Source: Agarophyton chilense (lineage: Eukaryota; Rhodophyta; Florideophyceae; Gracilariales; Gracilariaceae). From it: a stretch of 64,000 nt of DNA. The notes under the pieces are model-generated. The model made no database searches. It saw nothing but the letters and a program-made list of their open reading frames with translations, and was not told the DNA's origin. A program made the translations under genes and the position numbers. Location of the stretch: contig JARGXX010000099.1 of the NCBI GenBank assembly GCA_030374765.1, forward strand, positions 2,232,001 through 2,296,000, given 5' to 3'. Below are positions 10,375 through 21,825 of this stretch, piece after piece (the stretch's first letter is position 1; the number at the start of each line of letters is the position of its first letter).

Positions 10375-11650
10375 AAGGCAGACGTCGGGCTAGGTTAGAA
10401 GGGGTCTGAGGGTAGACCAAGACGAACTGATTGTGACACAGTCTCAAAGAGTAATCATTTATAAGATAGAGGTGGACACTGCTCGGTTTCTGCAGATCGG
10501 AGAAGGAAAGCCGGCGCGAGACAACCAGGCTTAACTAGAAGCAGACGTGCGGGTTTGGCGCCAGAGACCAGAATTGAACACAATATGCGGTCAGAGGTTT
10601 GTTAGGGGCTAGGTAACATGGGTAGGACGGCTTTGAGGTCTGGTTCGCAGGAAAAGGTGCGTAGAACCCTATAATCGTGCATGCTTGAATGTGCGCCATA
10701 GTTAAGGAAATTACAGCCATGGGCACTCTGCCAGGGAGTTCCTCGGCGCGAGTGTCGCCGCGACATGTTGAAGACCAACGGTTGGACGCAGCGATTTACG
10801 TTTTCGGAAAGTGAGGAGAGGTTGCAAGGAGAAAGAACGTAGGCAATATTTATGGGCTCCATTTTATCACAGGCCAATTCCAGTGACCTGTACTACTTTT
10901 CAATGCCTTTGGGCAAAATGTCACCACGTTTTCGTGGTGATGCTCGTCACGTTAGTGGCAAAAAATTTATTCTAGAGCCCATAAAGTTTCCCAAGTTGAG
11001 TTTCACGGCTCTAAGGATTACCTACTGGACGTCCAGAAATGTGCTGGAGCTGCTGTGAGCAGCGGGCATAGCGCCCCATGTTAGACATCATTGCCAAAAG
11101 CAATGAAAAGTAGGCTCCTATTACTATATTTCCACTCATGGACTACATGACAGCTCCCTACGTTCGTACTATAACGCTTCCCGTTATTACTTAAATTGGC
11201 AAGTTGAAAAAACATCTTGACAACAACATTTCAATTTTTAATACGAAGCCATAGTGTTTTTAAACTACCTCACAATGGCATTCGACCCACTTAACCAAAA
11301 AACAACCAAATCCCAGGCAGCTCACTCCAACTCTCCAAAAACCAATTCTTGACCAAAAATCAATCAAATATCAACATCCAGGTTCACTACTACTATCCAA
11401 ACTAAACTTCATCTTCTGGTATAGGTTCCAAGCTCTAAGTTGATATTCAAGGAGACAGTTTTCTGTTATAACGATTATTTCAGAAAACTGATTCCGAGTG
11501 TCAGAATTCTGCGAGTCTGGTGCAGATTACTGACGAACTGACTGAAAACGAAAACGGTTTTTGGTTTAAGTTTCCATATGGGGATCCAATCACACAGCCC
11601 AATCTGGCGGCGATATGTTGAAAGATGAGTATGCCCTGGTGTAAACCGCC
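10375..11650. other. No gene recognised; contains an inverted repeat
   Basis: Short frames only. The one structured feature is the nested palindrome at 10849-10985. The left part may contain the missing end of the hAT element. Confidence 0.45.
10849..10985. repeat. Nested palindrome / hairpin-forming inverted repeat
   Basis: The outer arms are TTTATGGGCTC (10849-10859) and its exact reverse complement GAGCCCATAAA (10975-10985). Near the centre is a perfect 8-bp stem with a four-T loop, TCACCACG-TTTT-CGTGGTGA (10921-10940). The arrangement is compact (137 bp) and roughly symmetrical. It could be a miniature inverted-repeat element or a structured RNA. I saw no flanking duplication. Confidence 0.5.
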
Positions 11651-11875
11651 TCAAATGACTGACGTTGGGTCGGGGATAATTCTTTGAGCGCTTGGTATAA
11701 TTTGTGTGTATCCATTAAAATTCTTATCACTTTGCCAAAGTCCTCGGTATTTAATATCCTGGTCGGCGAGGCGAGAATAAAGCTTGACGGTAGTCGCTTC
11801 GCCGTACCTAAGCATGTGTAGAGTAATTGCGAACGGAATCCCTAGACGTTCGGCGGCTCTTTGGAGACCGCACAA
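11651..11875 (-). pseudogene. C-terminal fragment of a tyrosine recombinase
   Basis: The 74-codon minus-strand frame contains LHMLRYGEAT, then YSRLADQDIKYRGLWQSD, then NFNGYTQ. This is the C-terminal catalytic order of tyrosine recombinases in DIRS/Crypton-like elements and phage integrases: H-x-x-R followed by a small-residue helix, an I-x-x-RG-x-W block and the nucleophile Tyr. The N-terminal arm and first catalytic Arg are not visible in this frame, and a TGA stop precedes it. It is therefore most likely a relic of a tyrosine-recombinase retrotransposon or Crypton. Confidence 0.55.
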
Positions 11876-12276
11876 CTTCTTTCAAGGAGAGTCGCTCGCA
11901 AAATGACGCTCGCTTTTCGCGGTCTTTTTTGTGTACATCCACCTGCTATCGAGTACGCTACAATCTCTCGTGTAATAACACATTGAGACTGCAACAATGG
12001 GAAGCTTTCATTGTCGGCCTCTTTAGACCACTCTGACTCTCGTTCTTCTTCAAATTTCTTGTTTTGCGTTTCAAGATCCATCATGAAAGCTCCAAAGTTT
12101 TTATTTTCAAATCTTTCATCTCTCCTCCATTCTACAATATCTTTCATGTAGTCACGTGGCTTTACAGGCTTTATAGGCTTCAGAATATGTTTAATCAAAA
12201 TGTGTGGTTTATTGTCGGGCAGTTTTTGTAGAACATGTGACTGCAAAGTCGTGATGTACTTGTAGTATATGTCCAA
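11842..12276 (-). CDS. Hypothetical 144-aa frame upstream of the recombinase fragment
   Basis: This minus-strand frame overlaps the recombinase fragment in another phase. It is rich in Lys, Glu and Arg (ENKNFGAFMMDLETQNKKFEEERESEW) and has no domain I recognise. Its position immediately upstream, and the need for a frame change, suggest it may be an inner part of the same mobile element. Its last third (from about residue 110) probably runs out of frame. Confidence 0.3.
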   Translation of the reverse strand: MDIYYKYITTLQSHVLQKLPDNKPHILIKHILKPIKPVKPRDYMKDIVEWRRDERFENKNFGAFMMDLETQNKKFEEERESEWSKEADNESFPLLQSQCVITREIVAYSIAGGCTQKRPRKASVILRATLLERSCAVSKEPPNV

Positions 12277-13889
12277 ATCTGTTCTTGTAGGCCTTTCAGG
12301 GACATATCCATCTTAAACTTACAAACAGTGTTCTCAATTCGCGTCAAATCGTCGCCTTCCGGCTTGAAACTAGCGCATTTTCAAACACACTCCTGTAGTT
12401 GCTCTTCCGTAACATCCTGTATGGATTTGGTTTTTATTCATTTGTCTGTAATGAATATTCTTAGCAGCGAGTCGTCATTGGATGCCTTGTAGGAAGTAGG
12501 CGTAACGTTGAAACCTGGTTCACAGTTTTTCTCAGCTATTTGTTTATCGTACAGATCTCCTTACCTCTTGAACGCAGTGAAGTGCTTGGTCGCTATCCTA
12601 TGCATCATTTGAGATTCAAAGTTGGTTGCAATTGTCTGGCGGAAAGTTTAATTCTTCGACGGACTGCCCTTGTCTGACATTGTGATAGAACGTTGATCGC
12701 TGTTCGTTTCGAAACGAGAAGTACTGATGCAACTCACGTTCTTACGCTGGCGCTCACCACAGACACAGATGGGCCCAATTTCTCGGCCGTCTTTTCTGGT
12801 TCCCCCGCCAAGCCTTGCCTTTATTCAATGAGCTCTTCTATATGCGCATTATAAAAAGTTTATGTCTTTTCCACCTGATTCTCTCAATTAGATGTCGGCC
12901 CGACTGACACACAGTTAGTAACTTTTTTGCTCCGCGGTGTGCACGTCGCAACAGGTAGGACCTGCTTACGCAATGGGGCAGTTATTCAACCCCCAATGTT
13001 GGCAGTCAATATAAGGGATACAACCAAGAGAGCCAAGAAATGCATTGATAGATATTCTTCGTTGCAGTTCTTCTTTATTTGGGTCTCAAACATCTTTTTT
13101 CTGGATTTCATTTATTATGATTCTGCAAAAGCGCTTCAAAAAGATAAACAATGAGTATTTTGATACTTCAATATAGTTGTCTAGCGCAATAGTCGCAAAA
13201 ATATTAGCCGGCAATCGCATGGGGTCTACGACTTACTGCATCATTAAAATCTACGCTTTCCCGCTCCATTTTTAGGCATCAACAATATATTTTGATTACT
13301 GATGGTGTCAAAGAGACGTCGAAATAACGTTCAAGGCAATCGAAGGCGTCTTTCTAAATGAGAAAAATTGTGCTTTCCACTTGTGCCGAAGTAGTCGCAA
13401 AACAAACTGTTTATTTATTTGTCGAAGTTTCGTTAACAGTTCTTATTCTTTCATACACATAAGTCACTGTTTTTAATATCTGTAATTGGTTGAACTCTTG
13501 GCAGTATAGCTGTACTAATTATGTACAAAAAGTCTCATTGTCACTTCAGTCTATAGGGAACAGGACTATGGTATCATAAATATAAAAAAGTCAACCGTAG
13601 GTTAGGGCAACAGCCATATTTACAACATGTTCTCATTAACTATCTAAAACATACTGAACATATCCGTAGTATGCTATGTTCCGAAAAAATGAACTTAATG
13701 AGAAATGCAGATGTGATTGTTTTCTCTCATGTGCGATAATTAGGCCCTAAGAGCCGTAAAACACCCAAGTTTGACGGCCTCTAGCCCTCTTACGGTCTAT
13801 CCTGATCCAAATCTGAGTTCCCGGCCGAGTTCAGCTGTCTATTTCTGATCTTTCAGGATTTGAACCTTTAAAGTCAGAGCAAAAGTGCC
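12277..13889. other. AT-rich stretch, nothing recognised
   Basis: No frame over 75 codons and no RNA gene or repeat that I can support. A T-loop-like string near 13855 was checked for a tRNA and rejected. Confidence 0.5.
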
Positions 13890-14357
13890 ATGTCTGTTGC
13901 CAAATTACTCCAAGTCTTCCACCTGTCATCCATGCCTTTGGACGATCTTCCTTTGTTGATGGAAGAACTAAATACTACCCATCAAAGCGCTGCAATTGCC
14001 CCAACAGATAACCACCAACAATTTGCTTCGCTTGTGTGGAATGACACTGCAACAGCTCGACAAACACCGCGTCAAGCGACTTCAGAGACAATCGTTCTGC
14101 TTTATGAAGACGTAAGTTTTTATTGACGGCAAACTATACGCGACAGAGGACTAGGAAGAAAACGAAGAGCTAGAAATGCGCGGGAAAGGGTACGAGCAAG
14201 AAAAAGGGCGCGTGAAAGGGGGGGTCCAAAACAGAAATCAAACAAATTCATTGAGGATGCGACACTGAAGACCCCTGCCATAAATTTTCAGGTTGCATGG
14301 CGGATGTTTCAGAGCCAAGAGTTGTTGGAATCAAATGAACAGTTTCCTTCAATCTAG
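13890..14357 (+). CDS. Predicted two-exon hypothetical protein, about 95 aa
   Basis: An ATG frame at 13890 (SMPLDDLPLLMEELN, then a Gln/Thr-rich part) reaches GAAGAC followed directly by GTAAGT at 14112. A TTTTCAG acceptor at 14285-14291 restores the same phase, and the next exon (14292-14357) encodes VAWRMFQSQELLESNEQF and stops at TAG. Exon 1 is exactly 74 codons, so the splice is phase 0. The product has no recognised domain. Support is limited to the quality of the splice sites and phase agreement. Confidence 0.3.
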
Positions 14358-15458
14358 AGCTATCGTCACAAGTTGAACGAAAAACAATCAACCCCGGATT
14401 TTATATTTGATGCGGCTCAGGAGCTACTCAGCTACGCGGATAGTATCCAGCTACAGACTTACAGCTAATATTGAAAACAAAGGCAATTGGAGACAATTGA
14501 TGTTGAGATTTAGCGTTTAATTTCTCTTGCCAAAAAAAGCGATACAGGCTGACTTTTTTTGAACTCTAGTGATATAGTTAAGCTTTGAGTTTCTGTTAAG
14601 GGTCACCACACTGAAGCAATACCATTGAAAAACTGTGCGCTGTGTGGGCAAATCACACAAAGGTATCGAGGACATCGGACTCAATGAAAATGTCAAGCTT
14701 GCTTTGTGCATATTTGCCTTAAGGTAACACCAGGTTTCAGGAAAACTTGTTTCTTCATCTGGCACGCAAGTAAGTTTCTACAGGGGCACAGGATTCTATC
14801 AATAGCACTCTCACGTTCTCAAAGCAGAGAGGAAACAAGTTTCTCAAGATCTATGTCAGGGGGGAATTGGAGTGGTCAGGGAATTAGTTTTTGAAATGTA
14901 CAGAGAATCGTTTAGAAATGGGAGGAAGCTGAAAATAAAAAAAGCGTGCTTGTGGAAATATAAAAAGAAGCTCGAGTTTGGTATCATCGAGATCTTCAAA
15001 ACGACTTTCAGAAGGCTCTAATGCAAGCCGAGGGCCGAATTCAAAAAGGAAAGAAGAAATTGACTATCCAGGGCGAGGTAATTAGGACTGAGGTAGATAT
15101 ATGTAGAAAATTTCTATGTTTGGGTAGCAAAATGGTGTTAGTAAAGTTCAATTTATCGCACATAAGCTATTTGAAAACTGCTTGAGGCAGCTTGAAGAGG
15201 CCAACTTTGACACTCTGTATCTCTTGAACTACTTGTCCAATTACGCCAAAACTTCGCATAAACACGCAACACATGGTTCTAAATAAAGCTATGGGCTCAG
15301 TTTTGCGATGAATCTCAAAGGATATTGAGCACAGAAGCTAGAAATTAATATGCAAAAAGGCCTCAAAATGTTGTACTAGAGATATAAAGATGTGATATCT
15401 GTGCAAATATTGAAGTTTAGATTTCATTTTTCGTAGCACTGCAGAGATGCTCTTCGAT
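14358..15458. other. Intergenic flank of the copia element, nothing recognised
   Basis: Only short frames (for example 14517-14765 minus). The last five bases before the copia LTR are TCGAT, a near match to the TGGAT on the other side. Confidence 0.5.
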
Positions 15459-15546
15459 TGTGAGAGGAAGACTCTACCCGGACCTTTACTTCGAGCTCTT
15501 CTTTGCTTTCCCTAAATACTGGCTATTTCTACTGTAATGTTTGACA
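15459..15546 (-). repeat. Copia 3' LTR, 88 bp
   Basis: Identical base for base to 31359-31446. The RNase H frame ends at 15486, inside this LTR. No clear purine tract is visible next to it (the adjoining minus-strand sequence is GCATTTTTCGGA). Confidence 0.92.
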
Positions 15547-18340
15547 TCCGAAAAATGCGGCGCATCAAGATGTCGGTCATGATGATGTTGGACAGTCCCC
15601 GGTTGATGCGTCGCATTTTTGTTCGGGTTGGGGTGTACTTGGAGCAGGTCTCGTAGTTTCCTGAATCTGTCTCGGTGGAGGGGTTTCGTGAGTATGTCGG
15701 CGGTCATCTCTGCGGTTGGGATTCTGTGTAGGTCGATTGCGTTCTCTGCGATGTGGTGTTGGAGATGATGATGTCGAAGATCTATGTATTTACGTCGTTT
15801 GGTTGGAGCTTGATTCTCGGCAATCTGGATGGCTGATTGATTGTCTATAAAGTGCGGCGTGGGGTTTTCGTTCATCAGGTGTGTTGCTCGGAGGAGATTT
15901 CTAAGCCATTGCATGTGTTGGGTGGCACTGGATGCCACTATATATTCTGCCTCCGTCGTCGAGAGGGCAACGATGTTCTGTTGTTTGGAAAGCCATGATA
16001 TGGGTGTGCCGTTCACTGAGTGAAGTGTTTCTGTGATTGATCGTCGGTTGTTCTCGTTTGCGAAGTCCGCGTCGCTAAACACTGTGAGCGGGGTTCGAGT
16101 GATGTGTTTGGAATTGTATCGCAGCCCGTGGGTTTTGGTGCCCTTCAGATATCTTAGAAGCGTCTTCAATGCTTGCCAATGATGCGCTTGGGGGTGTGCC
16201 ATGTGTTTTGCCAGTCTATTGGTGGCGTAAGTAATGCCTGGGCGAGTGCTGTCTGTTATGTACCTAATTTCTCCCAAGATCTGGCGGTATCTGGCGGCTT
16301 GTTCTTCTGGTAGTGGTTCTGTTTCCGGTAGCTGATCTAACGATTTTTGATTGTTGTATGGTGTTGCAGCTTGGTTGCAGGAGCTCATTTTTGTCTGCGC
16401 AAGGAGGGCCTCGATGGCATCCGGTTGTGCTATGTGCACCGAACCATCGTCGCCGTATGTTATGGTCCAGTTTAAGAAGCGAGTGGGTCTCCCTAGTCTT
16501 TCGATTTTGTATTTCGTGAGGAGTTCTTTGTAGAGTGTGTTGATGAGATCCTGGGTTGAGGCTAGTACTAGAAAGTCGTCAATGGTGGTACTGACTAATG
16601 TGACTCCGTCTGAATTGTGGCGGGCGTAAAGGCATGGGTCGTGTTCGTAGGGTGTGAAGTTCAAGTGGATGAGAAACGACTTTAATTCGTGATTGTAATA
16701 GAATGCCGCCGGCGGGGATCCGTAGAAATTGCCCAAGAGTTGCCCATATTTGCTGTTGTGGGCGTAGCTACCGCTGAAACGTTGCATCTGCCTGACGTAG
16801 ACTGGACGGGTGTGTTGGTATTATTCATGCAAGTATGCTGATGTGATTTCGAAGTGCTCTAATGGCATGTTGTGGCGTGCGTGTAAGGCGATTAACATCC
16901 GCTGGGTGGTTCGGTCGGCGATGTAAGTGGTGATATGCTTTGGATCGAAGTGGAGGCCAGGTTTCATGAGATCGCCTCGGAGGTTGCATCTGGCTTTCCG
17001 TTGGACGATGTGCCCCTCTGCTGAACGTTTGTAACGATAAAACATCATGAGGGGGATGATAGCTTTTTTCGGTGGTGTGAATGTATTTGGGAGCCATTTG
17101 ATGCTGTTGTGTTGGTCTAAGTTGTTCAATTCACGATCATGTGCTTCTTGCCATTGCGCTGCGTCCGGATATTGTCGGGCTTGTGTCAGGTTGGCTGGGG
17201 AGGGTGTATTGATTCGGATTTCCGTGGGGAGGTGTGGTCGCGGTAGGGTCCTGGCCTTGAACGCTGATGTGGTGGTGGCTGTGGGGTCCTTGTATTTGTG
17301 GTATGGATGAAAGTCGTTGGTTCGTATGCTCTGGTATTGGTGTGTCTTGAGAATGAGTACCACGATGTGTTTGTGCAATATTGGGTACATGTACCGGACC
17401 GGATCTGCTCTTGGATTTAGTTTGCTCTTGGGGGCATATATTGGTATTGTGCCGAGCTCCCCAAAGATGAATAGTGTTTGTGGTGGTGGTGGGACCCCGT
17501 ACCATAGGTTGAATGGTGATGTGTTAATTGCGACATGATGGAGTAGATTATACTTGTACACCGTGTCGCGGGCGGCATCTTCACAGTATTCATCGGAGAG
17601 TTTGGCGGTTTGTAAGAGCGCTCGTATCGATTTCATAATTGTTCTGTTTAGCCTTTCCGCGATTGAGTTTTCTTGCGGTTGATGCGGGGTGCGGAGATGA
17701 AGTTGCACCTTGTGTTGCTGGTATATTTGTTGCATAGTTGATGATGTATACTCCTTGGCGTTGTCCGCACGGAAGTATTTCAGCGGGTGTTTCATTTTAT
17801 GGCGTATGTGATCGAGTGTTTGGCTGATGTAGGTGGGAATGTCCTTGCAGTCTTTGACGAAATGGGCAAATGTAAAGCGACTTCGCGCACAGGTGATCAG
17901 GAGTATGTGGTTGTGTCCATGCTTGGAAGTTGGTTTGATTGGTCCACAAGTGTCTGAGCTGACGTATGCTCCCACCTGATATGTGTGGCTTGTTGGTTTG
18001 TGTGGTGCGGGGGCTAGTTGGGCGTGATGACATGCACTGCAGGAGAGTTTGATGTCTGTGGGGAAGGGTGTCGGCATTGTCGGGAGTAGTCTTTGTTTGG
18101 CCGTTAGTGCTAGTTTCCATGGGTGAGCGTGATTCATGCGTATGTGCCAGTCGTGAGCCAGAAAGTGATCGTTTGACTGCTGTTTATGCTTTCTGGGGTT
18201 GGATAGGAGGTGAAGCGAGTGTGTGGTTGTTTTGAGTTGTGCAGCAGGGTTGGTGGGGGGGAGGGGGGCTGCTTGTTGCAATGAGGATGCTGGCTTGCTC
18301 GCTTTGGTTGTGGTTGGTCGTCTCTGGGCTACGGTAGATT
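15486..18340 (-). pseudogene. Copia pol: integrase, reverse transcriptase, RNase H
   Basis: The upstream frame (18281-16822) holds the pre-integrase zinc-binding region (H..H, SCSACHHA) and a rve integrase core: SSDTCGPI, then YFRADNAKEYTS, then QENSIAERLNRT. It reaches the start of the copia-type RT (FEITSAYLHE), where the usual first catalytic Asp appears as Glu. One TAA (16819-16821) interrupts it. The same frame then continues through PVYVRQ, the IDD catalytic pair (TTIDDFLVLAS) and a copia RNase H (VFSDADFAN, ALSTTEAEYI, DNQSAIQIAENQ, and a C-terminal ADILTKPL). The join to protease is out of frame at a run of ten G (18341-18350), probably a homopolymer indel. Confidence 0.88.
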
Positions 18341-19183
18341 GGGGGGGGGGTTGGTTTTGCTTGTTCCCCGTGATTTACGTGGTAATGTTCGGGCTGTGTG
18401 CGCCTGGTTTTGATCTACGAGTGTGCCCTTAACTTGGTATTGCGAGTTAATCCACGGAGCTTGTGCTAGTATTTGGGGCGGGCGGTGATGGGTGTCTATG
18501 ATGTATCCCATGTGTGGTGTGAAGGCTACTAGGCCATAATTTTTTGTGAGATAATGGACTGATAGTAGGTTTTGTTGTATGTGTTTGTTGGCCACTGCCC
18601 TGGTGTGAATGACTTTTTCAGTCTTATTGGGGATAATCTGGATCGTCCCATGATGCGTGCACATTGTCTGGGAGTTGGTGGCAGTGGTGGTCAGTGTGGG
18701 GTGTTTGAGTTTCGTCATTGCGGAAGTTGGTCGTGCGATATGGGAGGTTGTCGCGCCGCTATCGAGGATGAACGTACTTTGGGTTCCATTTCCGGATTCC
18801 GTCTCTTCCCTGTGTGAGGCATTGTACGGCATTGATGCGGAGGCTGCCCCATACTGCTGCTGATAGACTGGGGGCGGGCCATAGGCACGTGGCGGTGGTG
18901 GCGTTTGGGTGTGTGCCATCTGGGCTTGTGTTTTTGGCTGATATTTGGGATGCCTGCGATCTTGACACTCTTCGTCAGTGTGCATCGATGGGATTACGAG
19001 GCTGGTATGGAATTTGCACGGTGAGTACCCTGGGGGTAGGCGTCTTGGAGTGTATGCCGTTCTGCGATATGTGCGATACGGGCGGCGGAATTGGTTTCTG
19101 CTCCTGGCGTAGTAGTCCCCGGTGCTTCTTCGGGGCCCGTAGTCCCCGGGGAACGTTTTGGGTGCAGAAGATTGGGAAGTGGG
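18329..19183 (-). pseudogene. Copia gag C-terminus, zinc knuckle and protease
   Basis: The open frame has a variant zinc knuckle (CKFHTSLVIPS, then MHTDEEC, of the CKFH..H....C type common in copia gag). A Pro/Gln-rich linker follows and then an aspartic protease with FILDSGATTSHI. Reading on to 19183 stays open and is Arg/Tyr-rich, then breaks exactly at the gypsy LTR. It is the continuation of the gag half at 30543-31150. Confidence 0.85.
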
Positions 19184-20002
19184 TGTAGGACAATGCCCCC
19201 AAGGGGGAAAACCTACGAAGACGTCCGGATCTTCCTCTCACGAGGTAACCGGCGCGGTAGAGCCCTCCCAGGGATCGGCGCGCAATGCCGGGTGTAAGCC
19301 GGAGCCGAACCGTCGCGACGGGCGCAGGGAGGCTGAAAGAAGCCGAGAATATCCGCCGAAGCGGTGCTTGCGTATCCTCTGAGGAGGCAAAACCCACGAG
19401 AGTGGCGAGCACGACAGGTGTCAGTGCGAGCCGCAAGAGCGGGGATTGCCCAATGAAGGGGAGGAAAAGGGAAGGAAAATGGGAACGGAGGCAAAAGGGC
19501 GAGGTTGACCACGAGCCGCAAGAGGGGGCTCGGGAATAGCCGGCACTGCCGGGTGTAGCAAACCGTATACACGGGCGGAACCACGAAAGTGGGAATAGAT
19601 ACCCAACACACGAAGGCTGCTTGAACGTCCAAGGGGGTTGGGAAGCCGTGCACCACAGGAAATCCCTCCGTAAGGAGTTGTATATCCGCGCAGGCGGTAC
19701 GACCCAGAGCCAGGATCTGGAAGACCAAGATCACCCTTGTTGGGGAGACTTTACTGGACCGGCAGCCGCGAGGCCGCCGGCCTAAGAACTGTAGTCACCG
19801 TAGAATAGAATAAATAAAGTCTATCCTAAATAGCCAAATGTCCGTCTAACAAAGGGACCAATCTGGCGGCCACGTGTATGGCACCCGGTTTCCGGCCATC
19901 GCCGTGAAAACGGATTACTCCTACTCATAACGAGGTTGCACGCCGGAGGCTCCGGAAAAAACTTAAGTCCCCAAAAACCTCCCTGGAGGACGTTGCTCTT
20001 CA
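19184..20002 (-). repeat. Gypsy 3' LTR, 819 bp
   Basis: Begins TGTAGGACAATGCC and ends GTTGCTCTTCA on the plus strand (TG..CA on both strands). It lacks 45 bp found in the other LTR between about 19870 and 19900, in the CACGTGTATGGCACCCGGT region. Confidence 0.94.
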
Positions 20003-20016
20003 TATCCCCCCCTTAA
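20003..20016 (-). other. Gypsy polypurine tract
   Basis: On the minus strand AAGGGGGGG followed by ATA abuts the start of the 3' LTR. This is the expected position and composition of the plus-strand primer. Confidence 0.7.
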
Positions 20017-20048
20017 GACAGGGCGAACACCTCGAAGAGGAAGTCGGC

Positions 20049-21825
20049 ATGGCAGCTCGTCATGATAAGAGCGCGTCCGACACCGGGTCTCCGGAAACCA
20101 ACACACCTTCACCAAGGATCCCACGCACGCTCTTCGCATCCGATTCCAACCACAGCACACCAACACGCACCATGTCCAACCCCGACCGTCATAACACATC
20201 CGCGACTCCCGCCCTTGGCGGTTCCACCGGCTTCCGGTCCGCGCCCCACCCTGGGGATGTTACCAACCTCGCGTACGATGACCACCGTATTGGCGTCCAC
20301 TTTCGCGGACAGGCGGACCCACCGCAGTGGCCGACCTACGACGCCCTTGTGGGTGCAAATCCGAGAACATCGGCATGGCTCCGCGATGTTGCGGTATGCG
20401 CCTTGGTTTCACCCATTAGCTGTCCGCGACGAGGATTTGATCCAATCCTACACCGATAATTCGGAGATGCTCCCGGGCGACCTGCCCGGCGTGGTGACCA
20501 TGTCCTGGGATTGGCGTAATCGCATCGCCATCCCGGTACACCACATACTCCGCCGACGCAGTGAATCCTCTGCGGAGGCTCAGGCCGCGCTTGTGCGGAT
20601 CGCTTATCTCAGGCACCATCGGGCGCCTTTCGAGTTCCGGATACCCCCAAAGGTCGAATTCGACGTCCACCTTTACCGCACTCGCGGGAAAATGTCGTAC
20701 TGTGACCGTCTTAACGGATTGGAAACCCTCGCTTGGAGGGGCACATTGATCGCTCGGCAAGAAGCCCTTTGCTGGGCACGACCGATTCTTCGGGCAGAGT
20801 TCCGCTACCAACCGCGGCAGTCGCGCTCGAACTTCCTTCAGAACTTCATCCGCGATGAGCGGCGTTGGCGGGCGCGGACCGGGTATTTCGTACCGTACTA
20901 GAACACGGAGATTGAGCGCATCGCGCCTGCTCACCGACGTGGTCGGTATGTCAGTCTCCCAGACTGGTGGTCCTCCTTGGAGGCGTGCTGGGGTTGCTTC
21001 ATTGAGCTGCCTCCAGTCTTCACCTATGTAGGGTCGTCGTTCTTGAACGATCCCCAGTCGGGGTGGTGGTCCGTCGTGGTAAGCGAATGGGCCGTCCGCA
21101 CTGCGGCTTTTATCCTCGCTGAGGCGTACGACAAATACCGATTGTGGTACGTGCCACCGCGTGTGCGGGCTGCGATCCGTCGTTTGGACATGCGCATCCC
21201 CCTCGGGGGCGAGGCGAACGAAGAAGAGATGCTGGGCCTCCTCGACTTTGTGGAGGGGGTCCAGTGGGATGAGGTCCCGCTGGAGAACTCCCAACGCATT
21301 CAACCGCGTCGCGGGTCTGGCCCCGGATTCGGGAGGAATACCGCGCTAGCGGGGGATTTCATCTACTTCGACCCCTGGGATTACCACGAGATCAGCCACG
21401 AGGAAGTGGAAGCCAACCGGCATGCGCCGCGTGAAGTCCCGGCCGACCACCCGCGAGGGTATGTCGACTCGAGCGACTATTACCGCGACTATGCGGATGG
21501 TGACCCGATGGTCGACAACGAACCGGAGAATCCGGGTTACGCTCCGATGGAGGCTGACGAGTCCGGCGAGGCCGGTGAGGAGTCCGTTGAATACGGTGGT
21601 GCGGCTCCATCCGGGGCTGCTGATGCCGTGCGAACGGATTCCTATCCGACTCCATCGGTGGCGGGCCCGCCCGCAACCGCCGCTGGCGCGGAGCGGGGCG
21701 AGGTCATCGCGCGCTTCCTTTGGGAGGTGGGGCTTCGCCCTTCCGAGATCTCGGGTGATGTGGCCGCCATGCGGGATGCCTTAGCCAACCGCCTGGGCGG
21801 GGGTCCACCTCGTGCGGAGGAATGA
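20049..21825 (+). CDS. Antisense accessory reading frame of the gypsy element
   Basis: The frame starts at an ATG 46 bp from the 3' LTR and runs on the plus strand, opposite to gag-pol. It is open to about 20390, changes phase once (a one-base indel near ATGTTGCGGTATGCGCC), and continues to a TAG at 20899-20901. It then stays open in the same phase to 21825, giving about 590 codons with two lesions. The N-terminal 120 residues are Ser/Thr/Pro-rich. The middle is globular-looking and Arg/Trp-rich (MSWDWRNRIAIPVHHILRRR, FEFRIPPKVEFDVHLYR). The C-terminus is acidic and Tyr-rich (YYRDYADGDPMVDNEPENPG). I recognise no domain. Opposite-strand genes in this position are known from plant Ty3/gypsy elements of the Tat/Grande group. 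A competing 295-codon minus-strand frame (21303-20416) exists, but its composition is less protein-like. Confidence 0.6.

Noticed and set aside
13840-13930. tRNA-like T-loop (GGTTCAAATCC, minus strand)
   Set aside because: The flanking bases do not form the acceptor or D stems of a tRNA.
18975-19436. 153-codon minus-strand frame crossing the gypsy LTR edge
   Set aside because: It reads through the LTR/copia junction in the wrong phase. The same LTR gives near-identical frames at 29627-29926, so it is a by-product of the repeat.
19213-19734. 173-codon minus-strand frame in the LTR, repeated at 29703-30224
   Set aside because: It is duplicated because the LTRs are duplicated. Its Pro/Leu/Arg-rich composition shows no domain, and LTRs rarely code. 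A real LTR gene cannot be fully excluded.
20416-21303. 295-codon minus-strand frame opposite the antisense gene
   Set aside because: Its composition is less protein-like than the plus frame and it has no pol-related domain; taken as a shadow of the antisense gene in GC-rich DNA.
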